Below, one piece after another: positions 35,255 through 43,257 of a stretch of DNA of 64,000 bases (position 1 is the first letter of the stretch; every line of letters starts with the position of its first letter). This stretch comes from Streptomyces sp. NBC_01232 (lineage in GTDB: Bacteria; Actinomycetota; Actinomycetes; Streptomycetales; Streptomycetaceae): contig NZ_CP108518.1 of NCBI RefSeq assembly GCF_035989885.1, forward strand, positions 1,488,001-1,552,000, written 5' to 3'. A program made the translations under genes and the position numbers. The notes under the pieces were generated by a model, which worked only from the letters and a program-made list of their open reading frames with translations, was not told the DNA's origin and made no database searches.

Positions 35255-38167
35255 ATGGACTACGACCTGACGCGTCTGGGGTGGCGGGAATTCGAGCATC
35301 TGTCTCAGGCACTCGCCAAGTGCGTACTCGGCCCGGGTGTTGCAGTCTTCGGAGACGGCAAGGACGGTGGTCGGGAGGCTGCGTTCACCGGTGCGGTCCC
35401 CTACCCCAACGAACAGCAGCCCTGGGATGGCTACGGGGTGATACAGGCCAAGTTCAAACTACGCTCCCAGGGCGTTAGTTCTGGAACCGAATGGCTTGAG
35501 CGGCAGATTGAGGCGGAGTTCAAAGCCTGGCTGCACCCTGACTCCAAGCGCGGACAGATACCCGAATACTTGCTGTTCACGACCAACGTACCCCTCTCTC
35601 CTGTACCTGAGACCGGTGGGATCGCTCGTGTGGACCGCCTCATCTCCTCCTACGCTCAAAACCCAAGAGTTGCTCTGAAGGGTTGGGCTGTCTGGCACGG
35701 AGATGAGATATGCCGCTTCCTGGACATTCACGATGGGGTCCGCCGGGCCTTCGCTCACTTCATCACTCCCGGAGACGTGCTCTCACGTCTGCTCACCACT
35801 GTGAGCGACGCCGACGCCGAGACCGCGGAACTGATCCGCGCTCACGCCGGCAGGGAGCTCCTGTCTGATCAGTGGGTACGCCTTGGCCAGGCTGGAGCTC
35901 GGACAGAAGACCAAAAGACCCGACTTGGGCCAGTAGCAGTCGACCTGCGAGCCAACTTTGCTCAGCGGAAAACTCGTCCTCAGGTCGAACGGGCACCGAT
36001 CTACCAAAACGAACCGGGCTCCTACGCTACCCGTGTTGCCGCATACGTCCTCGAACGCGGTGACACGGTTCTACGTCCGTCGCGATGCACGTCGACGGAA
36101 CCACGGAACGTCGTTTTGATCGGTGGACCTGGGCAGGGGAAAAGCACCCTTGGACAGCTAATTTGCCAAGCCTATCGAGTCGCCCTTCTCGACAAAGAAG
36201 GTGAGCACCTCCTTACGGCCGAGGCCCGTGCAGCGCTACATTCCCTCCGCCGCGATTTCACGGCGATCGGCCTCCAACCACCAAAGGGGCGCCGCTGGCC
36301 CATTCGCATCGCCCTTAACCAGTATGCCAATGCCATCCTTGGCGGCGAAGACATTAGCCTCCTACGCTTTCTAGCTGATCGGGTCGGCCACCGCAGTTCC
36401 GTACCAGTTACCAGCATCCACATCAAGCGTTGGTTGCGGACATGGCCCTGTCTACTGGTCTTGGATGGGCTCGATGAAGTCGTCTCCCATCAGACGCGGG
36501 AAGAAGTGATGTCTCGAATATCAGATTTCCTTCTTGAGGCCCGGCAGATTGATGCAGATCTACTTGTCGTTGCCACGACGCGCCCGCAGGGCTATAAAGG
36601 CGAGTTTCACACTGGCGATTACGAGACCCTCACCTTGACCCCCATGCCGGATGATGACGCGCTGCACTACGCCGAGCGTCTCTCTGCTGCGCGCCACCAT
36701 GATGACCCTGAGATGCGCGAAACGGTCCTGGAACGGGTGAGAACAGCTATCTCCGAGGAGGGCACCACCCGCCTCATGCGCTCACCGCTGCAAGTGACCA
36801 TCATGTCTTTGCTCGTGGAGCGGCGCACCCGGCTTCCTCAAAACCGCTACGAGCTATTCGACGCTTACTACGACACCATCTATGCCCGCGAAGTCGATAA
36901 GCCTGGTGTGACCGGACAGCTCCTTGCCGATCATCGGCTCCAAATCGACTGGCTTCACCAACATGTGGGGCTACTCCTACAGACACGCGCCGCCCGGTCA
37001 GAGGAGCTGGATGCGGTGATCGAGGTTGATGAACTACGTGAGCACATCCGGCAGCGACTGCATGAGGAGACCGAGGATCAGGAGGAGGCCGAATCCCTGG
37101 CCGGCAGTCTGCTAGAAGCAGCTACCGACCGGCTTGTTCTGCTTGTGGCTCCAAATGCAGGTTTCATTGGTTTCGAAGTGCGCAGCCTTCAAGAGTACAT
37201 GGCCGCGCGGGCACTGATCTCCGGCCCCGAAGCCGACATCCTTCCCCGACTCGAATCTCTCGCTCCCAGCTACTCATGGCGTAACACCTGGATGTTGGCT
37301 GCCGCAGGAATATTCACCCATCGCCCTCATCTGCGTAGCGACTTGATCAACGCATTGCGTTCCATTGATTCCCGGGATACTGTGACACTGATCTTGACCC
37401 CAGGCGCACAGCTGGCACTAGACCTGTTGGACGATGATTTCACGCGTCATCATCCCCGATTTCACAATCTACTGGTGGAATATGCAGCCACGCTCGTCGG
37501 CCGCCCTCCTCGAAGCGATCTCCTCCTGCACACTGCGCGCACTCTGGCTTCGGCTGCGGAACGTCATGAGCAAGCTCGTATAAGGGTTGAATACGCGATC
37601 AGAGACGCGCTGAGCGCCCGCGATGCCCGGCTCCTGACAGCGCTTGGAGTCCTCGCCTTCTTGGCCCGAGCCCAAGGCGCAGGAAATTCATGGGCTCGCC
37701 GCCTTCTCGCCACGACCACCCAAGGGCTGAAAGCAAATGAACGCGCGGCAGCCGCAGTTTTGTCCTCCCAATACCTGTCGGGGCTAATTCCCGATCTACC
37801 TTCCCTCAGTTTCAGCGTTCAAAGCGAGTCTAACCTCGCCCAATATCTTCGCGACCGCCTCCCAGATGGAGTTCCGTCAGAGCCACCCCTCCAGCGCTTC
37901 CTCAGTGCACTGGAACGTCACCCTGTCCAACACATTCAAGTCGAAGACACTATTTTGCCTATCGTTGAACCGTCGATCCCTCTGGATATCGATGGTGCAC
38001 GGGCTGCCACAGGCCATCCGCAAGCGATCCAGGCCTGCGTCAACGTGATCAGCGACCAGCAGCTCACAACCTGGCAGATCACTATGACGTTCACCCAGCT
38101 TCTCGACCTTCTGGCATACCCTTCACTACTACCGCCAGGAGACCTGGGTGTTGCTGGCATCAGTTGA
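35255..38167 (+). CDS. PD-(D/E)XK nuclease-NACHT NTPase, predicted anti-phage protein
   Basis: The protein has 970 residues. I chose the ATG at 35255 (MDYDLTRLGWREFEHLSQAL) because the conserved domain begins there. Residues 1-110 are a restriction-endonuclease-like domain: GDGKDGGRE (D34, D37, E41), then IQAKFK (Q64, K66), the QxK variant seen in Mrr-type nucleases. The NACHT domain (about 270-560) has Walker A GGPGQGKST (K296), Walker B LLVLDGLDEV (D404, D407, E408) and VVATTRPQGY. Winged-helix and helical segments follow, including FEVRSLQEYMAARAL (the C-terminal NACHT motif), then about 280 helical residues with no repeat I can name, probably the sensor. Nuclease-NACHT proteins are a known class of bacterial NLR-like defence. 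It is the only cargo of the element. A CACGAT hexamer 6 nt upstream suggests a leaderless start. Confidence 0.85.
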   Translation: MDYDLTRLGWREFEHLSQALAKCVLGPGVAVFGDGKDGGREAAFTGAVPYPNEQQPWDGYGVIQAKFKLRSQGVSSGTEWLERQIEAEFKAWLHPDSKRGQIPEYLLFTTNVPLSPVPETGGIARVDRLISSYAQNPRVALKGWAVWHGDEICRFLDIHDGVRRAFAHFITPGDVLSRLLTTVSDADAETAELIRAHAGRELLSDQWVRLGQAGARTEDQKTRLGPVAVDLRANFAQRKTRPQVERAPIYQNEPGSYATRVAAYVLERGDTVLRPSRCTSTEPRNVVLIGGPGQGKSTLGQLICQAYRVALLDKEGEHLLTAEARAALHSLRRDFTAIGLQPPKGRRWPIRIALNQYANAILGGEDISLLRFLADRVGHRSSVPVTSIHIKRWLRTWPCLLVLDGLDEVVSHQTREEVMSRISDFLLEARQIDADLLVVATTRPQGYKGEFHTGDYETLTLTPMPDDDALHYAERLSAARHHDDPEMRETVLERVRTAISEEGTTRLMRSPLQVTIMSLLVERRTRLPQNRYELFDAYYDTIYAREVDKPGVTGQLLADHRLQIDWLHQHVGLLLQTRAARSEELDAVIEVDELREHIRQRLHEETEDQEEAESLAGSLLEAATDRLVLLVAPNAGFIGFEVRSLQEYMAARALISGPEADILPRLESLAPSYSWRNTWMLAAAGIFTHRPHLRSDLINALRSIDSRDTVTLILTPGAQLALDLLDDDFTRHHPRFHNLLVEYAATLVGRPPRSDLLLHTARTLASAAERHEQARIRVEYAIRDALSARDARLLTALGVLAFLARAQGAGNSWARRLLATTTQGLKANERAAAAVLSSQYLSGLIPDLPSLSFSVQSESNLAQYLRDRLPDGVPSEPPLQRFLSALERHPVQHIQVEDTILPIVEPSIPLDIDGARAATGHPQAIQACVNVISDQQLTTWQITMTFTQLLDLLAYPSLLPPGDLGVAGIS

Positions 38168-38328
38168 TCGCTCCTGCAATTGCGAGCGAAAGCAGGGATC
38201 CAAGGTCCACGACCTACGCAATTCACAGACCTCGGATAGCGTCAACTATCTGGTTTCCCTCAACGGGTGAGCACCGAAAGTCAAGTTCCTCCAAAACGAG
38301 ATTCGAACGATCATCAACCGCGCATAGC
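38168..38328. other. Gap between convergent cargo and recombinase genes
   Basis: These 161 nt lie between the stops of the NACHT gene and tnpB. No open frame long enough for a TnpC-like protein and no strong hairpin were seen. The sequence is less G+C-rich than the genome. Confidence 0.5.
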
Positions 38329-40785
38329 TCACTGGCCTTCGTCAACCCTTCTCGGCACGGGGATCCCTAGGTCCACGACTGGGCGCCGCGTTCGCTTTCG
38401 CGTCTCATCGCGCTTTGAACGGAGGAAGGTAAGCGTGAGATTGATTCCTTCGACCTCACCAAGCCAGTTCTCGTGCTTCGCCCGGCCTAGGCGGGCCAAG
38501 AGGTCCTCTTCGAGTTCTTCGAGGCGAGTAAGCATCTTCGGGTTGATTTGCAGCACCGGACAGCGAATGCAAGCATGTTCGTGCTGGCATGGAGTGCCGT
38601 AGGGCCTCCCACAGGAGCCGAGTTCGACCCTGCGGCGGTCAAAATGCTCTTCGAACTCTGACCACTCATCGTTCGTCGCGTCACGGTACTCGTCGTCAGG
38701 TCGGATCTCTCGGCGGTGCTGCAGATGTTCTTGATAGTGCCGGACGACGTCCTCGTCGAAGACGGCTACGTATCCACGGGTGGTCTGGATGTTGAGGTGA
38801 CCCAGCAGGGCGGCGCCGATGTGGATCGGCAGGCCGCTGTTGACGAGCTCCGTCGCGAAGATCCTGCGGAAGTCGTGCGGGGTGAACTTCAGCCCGCGGA
38901 ACTCGTGGTGCGTCTCAGCAAGCTGCTCACACAGTCTGCCCAGCATGACCTGGAAGGTCGCGCTGCTGAAGACCATCGGGGTGGTGCCGTTCTGCCGCTG
39001 GAACAGGAACGGCATCGGAGCACTCCACACCTTGTCGTGGTAGTCGAACCGGCTGACCAGCGGAATCGTGCGGCCACTGCGAGCATGGCGTCGGACGACT
39101 GAGGCGATGACGTGGAAGAGCTCGGCCGACATCGGGATGACCCGTTCGCGGTCGGTCTTCGAGGGAGCGATGACCAGCAGCGCGATGACCTCACCGTTCG
39201 CCCGCTGGTATTGGCGAATGCTCAGATGGGTCAGCTCGCAGAGTTCTTCGATGCGAACGCCTGAGTGACGCAGGGTCTCGACGGTGGCCCACTCCCAGAA
39301 GGCAGCTTCCTCATCAGTGCCGATGTGGACGATCCGGCCGCTGGCGACTTCTTGGACACGGGTGGGAACCTCGTCGCCGTGGCGGAGGAGTTTACGGTCG
39401 GCCTCGGTGCGGATGCGCCGATACTCGATGCCCTCGTGGATGAACGCCTCGCCTTCGGCGACCTTGTCGGCCCGCCCCAACAACAGGCGGGCGCGGTCGT
39501 AGCGGGTTTCGACGTGGTTGACCAGGAACGGCAGCAGCGGCTGGCGCTGCCGGGTGCGGTCGGCAGAGCGTTCGTTGATGCGCCGGCGCCGCGCTCCCAG
39601 GCCACGCAGTTCGGCGGGTGGGACGGGACAGGGGGCGACCCAGGCGGCCCAGCGTTCGGGTTCCTGGGCGGCCCAGGTGTGCAGGTCGTAGTAGAAGCTG
39701 CGCAGCGCAATGACGATGCTGTCCTGGCCGGCGCGGGGCTTGCCGTCGTCCTTAACGGTGATCATCTGGCGCCAGGTCGTGTAGTCCTCGGGCGAGATCC
39801 GCAGGTCTGCCTGATCCGGGTTGATCGTCTCGATGTTCTTCCAGAAGTGGCGGGTGAGCTTGCAGACGAGGTCCTTGAGGGTGGAGTAGTCAGTGTCGGC
39901 CTTGCGTCGGGTGAAGTATTCGATGAGCAGACCGCGCACGGATTGGTTGGAGATCTCGTACTGGTCGACAAGTTCCTCGATGCTGCGCTGCCCGCGTAGC
40001 AGGGCGGCCCGCATCGACTCGGGCGTGGACGGCGGGAAGTGCCCCATTGCGTGCAGGACGTTCCAGACGCCACGGCCGATCAGCCGGTTGGACGCCTGGC
40101 TGCCCGGTTGCAAGATGCAGCGAGCCTTCCGATTCTCGTGTGTGAAGTGCAGCAACGCGGCGGGGGTGACGTCGCTGAGGGCGACGCCCTGGACGGTCAA
40201 CAGCATGCACAACTCGTTGATGGCGTCGCGGCGGTGCACCTGGCGAAACTGGTGGGTGCGCACCTGTTCGGCGTACTCGTTCAGGAGCTGATCTTCCTGA
40301 GCGGCGATGAACATCGCCCCGTAGTTGGGCAGCGGGTTCCGCCGGAAGGCGAGCGGGGTCGGCTGGACGACGCGCAGGCAGTAGAGAGCCCGGATCCCGG
40401 CGATGACGCCGATGCCCGTGGTCCGGCGCGTTCCCACTTCGTCAGCGGCCATCTCTCCTTGGCCGAGTGGGCTGGCGTCCCATCGCTGCTGCCACGTCTC
40501 CCCGCAGAAGTCGAGGAGGTACTCCAACAGCACGCGGGTGGAGTTCTTCCAGTTCAGGCTGGTTCCGCGGGGCGTGTCGGGCCAGATTACGGAGGAGCCG
40601 GCCACCTGCGAAAGGAGCGAGACGGAGGCAGTGGCGAACTCTCCATGCGGCCGGGGCAGGGTAGCCGCGACGGCAGGGCCGGGCGTGATGGGGCCACCGA
40701 CGAATCGGCTGGGGAACTGGAGACCCTCGGCGACCGGGCCGTGGCGACGGCTGAGGCCGGTGGTACGGAGCTGTGTCTCAGGCAC
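38329..40785 (-). CDS. Tyrosine recombinase, TnpB-like
   Basis: The protein has 818 residues. The GTG at 40785 overlaps the TnpA-like stop by 8 bp, and the frame before it is antisense to that gene, so it is the start. The catalytic domain is in the second half: R511 (RHSGVRIEELCELTHLS), K543 (APSKTDRERVIPM), H637/R640 (FTPHDFRRIFATELV), H663 (LGHLNIQTT) and nucleophile Y672 (GYVAVF). All six residues are present, so it should be active. Beyond it a four-cysteine cluster (C725, C733, C739, C742; CQHEHACIRCP) resembles the C-terminus of large TnpB-type recombinases. The 500-residue N-terminal region is helical. It is encoded with the TnpA-like partner and presumably acts with it on the element ends. 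Confidence 0.88.
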   Translation of the reverse strand: MPETQLRTTGLSRRHGPVAEGLQFPSRFVGGPITPGPAVAATLPRPHGEFATASVSLLSQVAGSSVIWPDTPRGTSLNWKNSTRVLLEYLLDFCGETWQQRWDASPLGQGEMAADEVGTRRTTGIGVIAGIRALYCLRVVQPTPLAFRRNPLPNYGAMFIAAQEDQLLNEYAEQVRTHQFRQVHRRDAINELCMLLTVQGVALSDVTPAALLHFTHENRKARCILQPGSQASNRLIGRGVWNVLHAMGHFPPSTPESMRAALLRGQRSIEELVDQYEISNQSVRGLLIEYFTRRKADTDYSTLKDLVCKLTRHFWKNIETINPDQADLRISPEDYTTWRQMITVKDDGKPRAGQDSIVIALRSFYYDLHTWAAQEPERWAAWVAPCPVPPAELRGLGARRRRINERSADRTRQRQPLLPFLVNHVETRYDRARLLLGRADKVAEGEAFIHEGIEYRRIRTEADRKLLRHGDEVPTRVQEVASGRIVHIGTDEEAAFWEWATVETLRHSGVRIEELCELTHLSIRQYQRANGEVIALLVIAPSKTDRERVIPMSAELFHVIASVVRRHARSGRTIPLVSRFDYHDKVWSAPMPFLFQRQNGTTPMVFSSATFQVMLGRLCEQLAETHHEFRGLKFTPHDFRRIFATELVNSGLPIHIGAALLGHLNIQTTRGYVAVFDEDVVRHYQEHLQHRREIRPDDEYRDATNDEWSEFEEHFDRRRVELGSCGRPYGTPCQHEHACIRCPVLQINPKMLTRLEELEEDLLARLGRAKHENWLGEVEGINLTLTFLRSKRDETRKRTRRPVVDLGIPVPRRVDEGQ

Positions 40786-42007
40786 CGAACACCGCCGCAA
40801 TGTCATCGGCGTCGTAGCCGGTGGGGTAGCTGCGTTCGACCCGCGGAGCGTTGTAGTGCTCGGTGAGCTTGTCGAAGATCTCCTCGACGCGAACCGCCAG
40901 GTAGCGGCTGGTGGTCTGGATGTTGGCGTGTCGCAAGACGGCCTGGACCTCAGGCAGGGTGAGCTTGCCACCGTTGGCCATGCGGTTGGCGGCTGTGTGC
41001 CGCAGATCGTGCAGCGTCCAGTTGGTGCCCAGGACCTCATTCGCACGCTGGATGACCCGGCGCATCGCCCAGTAGGTCATCGGCCGGTCCGCGCCGCGGC
41101 GGGTTCGCCACAGCGGCTCGTCCGGCGACGGCGTGCCGATCTCGTCGAAGTAGCGGGCCAGGCGCACGAACGCCTGCGGCGAAGCCGGGACCGGCTGACG
41201 CTCCCGAGTGCCCTTGGAAATCACGTAGATCTTCTGACCAGCCCAGTCGAGGTCGCCGATGCCGACGCCGAGCAGTTCCTCGGCACGGGCCCCGCTGGAG
41301 ACGTAGAACTCCAGCAGTGCACGGTCGCGCTCGCAGCCCATGCGCTCGAACAACTCGTCCCAAAGTTGATCAGGGATCGACCTGGGCGGCCGGTCGGCGA
41401 CCTTCTGCCGTAGCCGGGTCCGGCCGAGCACCGGCCTGGGCTCCAGCGGGCTGCGGTGAGCCAGGGCCCGACGCCGCTGCGGTGAGACGGGGACGGGATT
41501 GGTGACCGGGCCGTTGCCCTGGTGGGCATGGAACTCGTAGAACCCGCTCACGACCGACAGGGCGTGGTTGATCGTCCGTGGCGCGTACCCGGCTCGCAGG
41601 ACCGGCTTACCAGTGCGCAGGTTCACCGATCCCGGAGCAGCGGCTCCGGCCGACTTGCGCTGCCGCTGGGGATTCGCCGCCGACCGCAACCACCCGGTCA
41701 GCACTGCACATTCCGCTTCGGTCGCCTTCTCCCAGACCACGCCGAGCAGCCACAGCAGCCGGAACCAGCGCAGCAGCCCGTACCCGTAGCTGCGGACCGT
41801 CAGTGGGCTGCTGTCGTTCAGGGCCAGGTCACGCAGATACGCGGTGACCGGCGCGATCTCGTCGTCGTACCCATTGACGACGATGTACGGAGGATGGATG
41901 CCCCGCGCCGGGATCACCGCCCCGACGCGGGGAAGCTCCGCCCGCCCCTCCATCAGCTCATATCGTAGATCCACTTCGCTCTCCTCGTTGATCTCAGGGA
42001 CCGTCAC
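40778..42007 (-). CDS. Tyrosine recombinase, TnpA-like
   Basis: The protein has 409 residues from a GTG at 42007, 34 nt inside the right end; a TTG at 42016 is also possible. A SAM-like N-terminal DNA-binding domain spans about 50-160 (TAYLRDLALNDSSPLTVRSY, APRTINHALSVVSGFYEFH). The catalytic set is complete: R241 (SSGARAEELLGVGIGD), K265 (ISKGTRERQPVP), H333/R336 (LHDLRHTAANRMA), H360 (LRHANIQTTS) and Y369. It is first of the two-gene recombinase operon. The frame continues upstream on paper only because it runs antisense through mug. Confidence 0.9.
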   Translation of the reverse strand: MTVPEINEESEVDLRYELMEGRAELPRVGAVIPARGIHPPYIVVNGYDDEIAPVTAYLRDLALNDSSPLTVRSYGYGLLRWFRLLWLLGVVWEKATEAECAVLTGWLRSAANPQRQRKSAGAAAPGSVNLRTGKPVLRAGYAPRTINHALSVVSGFYEFHAHQGNGPVTNPVPVSPQRRRALAHRSPLEPRPVLGRTRLRQKVADRPPRSIPDQLWDELFERMGCERDRALLEFYVSSGARAEELLGVGIGDLDWAGQKIYVISKGTRERQPVPASPQAFVRLARYFDEIGTPSPDEPLWRTRRGADRPMTYWAMRRVIQRANEVLGTNWTLHDLRHTAANRMANGGKLTLPEVQAVLRHANIQTTSRYLAVRVEEIFDKLTEHYNAPRVERSYPTGYDADDIAAVFGA

Positions 42008-42041
42008 CGAGAACAACGAGCAAAGATGGTGCAGATAACTG

Positions 42042-42439
42042 TGCACCTCTCGGGTTTCACCCCCCGCCGGCTGGCCCCCGCCGAGCAGGAAGAGCTGCTG
42101 ACCTACCGCCTCGGCATCACCAACGTCGTGGCCAGGGCGACGGCCCGCGCCGACGAGCTGAGCGCCGAGGAGTTCCGCGAGGGCGGCCGCATCCTGACGG
42201 CCAAGGTGGAACTGCTGCGCCCCCAGTGGCTCGCGGTGGTCGGCGTCACGGCCTACCGCACCGCCTTCGGCGAGCGGAAGGCGAAGATCGGACCCCAGGA
42301 GCGGACGATCGGCTCCACCCGCATCTGAGCCCTCCCCAACCCGAGCGGTCTCAATGCCCACTGGACCGCCGAGTCGATGGCCCAGGAATACGCCCGCCTG
42401 CGCACGACCGCCGAAGCCGACGAGGCTCAGAGCTCCTGA
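42042..42439 (+). pseudogene. mug: mug, 3' fragment with an added nonsense codon
   Basis: The frame reads HLSGFTPRRLAPAEQEELL, then LGITNVVARATARADELS, FREGGRIL and WLAVVGVTAYRTAFGERKA, the remainder of the mug glycosylase, in phase with the 5' fragment. At 42326-42328 a TGA stands where the family has Trp (R-I-W-V-L-P-N-P-S-G); past it the same frame gives LPNPSGLNAHWTAESMAQEYARLR to a TGA at 42437-42439. So the fragment carries an inactivating change in addition to the split. The junction TGCACCTCT at 42042-42050 mirrors the left one. Confidence 0.9.
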
Positions 42440-42522
42440 CGGAATGGGCTCATCACCTCGCCTCGCGGCTGACCGGGCACCGCAGGGATGTCGCTACCTG
42501 ATGCGGATTCAGGACCGCGGCT

Positions 42523-42775
42523 TCAGCTTGAGCAGCGACGGCTGAGGCACGAGTTCGTCCGGCGCCGCCGGTAGATGGTGCAGCTGGCGAGCTCGAGGAA
42601 AGCGCCGTGCATACCGTCGCGGGTCTCCCACTAGATCCTCAAGGCATCGGGACCGGTGCAGGTGGGCGAATGCGCGCTCCACGACCCAGCGGCGGATGCC
42701 GATCCCGACGGAACGGCTTCGAGCAGCGGAACGAGCTGGAGGTGTCGGGGGTGCCAGGTTCTCGCCGCGAGGCAA
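42523..42775 (-). pseudogene. IS5-type transposase C-terminal remnant
   Basis: One minus-strand frame has RRWVVERAFAHLHRSRCLEDL, the conserved W-V-x-E-R-x-F-A segment of IS5-family DDE transposases (containing the catalytic E). A second frame continues WETRDGMHGAFLELASCTIY and ends at a TGA (42523), matching the C-terminus of the same family. The two are joined only by a frameshift, and the N-terminal two thirds, inverted repeats and start are gone. It occupies most of the 340-nt gap between the mug 3' fragment and the next gene. Confidence 0.7.
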
Positions 42776-42779
42776 CGAC

Positions 42780-43217
42780 TCAGGGCGGGTCGACGACCGT
42801 GACCCCCGCCATCAGTCGGTACGGGTCGTCGCAGTCCCACTGCGCCACGTAGACCACCAGCCAGTGGGCGCCGACCCGCCACAGGTGCACGTGGTCGGTG
42901 CTGTTGCCCATCTCGCCCCACGGCTGCGGTATCTCCTCGCCGGCGAGCCCGCGGTCCATCAGCGTTCCCAGACCGAAGACCTGCGCCTCCCCCCACCGGT
43001 CGGTCGCTGCCTGGGCGAGCGCTCCGTACTCGGCACCGATCTGGTCCGCCGACTCGATCCGGCCGGAACCGTCGTCGTCCCAGAAGTCCCGCGTCCGGGC
43101 GAGCTGGACCAGGTGGAAAGCCGGGCCGCTGCTGTTTCCTCCGGTCCGGACCGGCTCGGGCGGGAAGTCCTTCGCCCGGAGCCGGTCGATCGTCTCGAGG
43201 TGCTCTGCCGTGGTCAT
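42780..43217 (-). CDS. Hypothetical protein
   Basis: The protein has 145 residues from an ATG at 43217 (MTTAEHLETIDRLRAKDFPP). It contains GPAFHLVQLARTRDFWDDDGSG, GEMGNSTDHVHLWRVGAHWLVVYVAQWDCDDPYRLMAGVTVV. Charged and globular, with no signal, membrane segment or motif I recognise. It is downstream of the ABC permease on the same strand but 40 nt from its stop. Codon use is normal for the genome. Confidence 0.7.
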   Translation of the reverse strand: MTTAEHLETIDRLRAKDFPPEPVRTGGNSSGPAFHLVQLARTRDFWDDDGSGRIESADQIGAEYGALAQAATDRWGEAQVFGLGTLMDRGLAGEEIPQPWGEMGNSTDHVHLWRVGAHWLVVYVAQWDCDDPYRLMAGVTVVDPP

Positions 43218-43257
43218 GCCGTCAGTATCCCGAGGGCCACTGACAACTGGCCCGACG

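Larger units (their letters stand above)
34996..42041. mobile_element. Tn554-like element carrying a nuclease-NACHT gene, inserted in mug
   Basis: This is about 7.05 kb. The two ends interrupt one gene: mug stops at 34995 and resumes in the same frame at 42042. Inside are one long cargo gene (nuclease-NACHT) and two overlapping tyrosine recombinase genes, TnpA-like and TnpB-like, on the opposite strand. The left half is visibly poorer in G+C than either flank and uses A/T-ending codons freely, so it came from elsewhere. No long terminal inverted repeats and no tRNA site are present, which fits Tn554-type elements and not an IS or an ordinary integrative element. No TnpC was found. A 9-bp inverted motif (8 of 9 matching, TCTCTGCAC at 34997; TATCTGCAC on the other strand at 42037) lies within a few bases of each end. 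Confidence 0.8.

Noticed and set aside
34840..42044. Element inserted at a tRNA gene (ordinary ICE or prophage)
   Set aside because: No tRNA is present at either end; the target is the coding sequence of mug, and no replication, transfer or phage structural genes are inside.
42008..42361. N-terminal extension of the TnpA-like recombinase by about 118 residues
   Set aside because: That stretch is antisense to the mug 3' fragment, has no recombinase features, and lies outside the element junction at 42042 except for its first bases.
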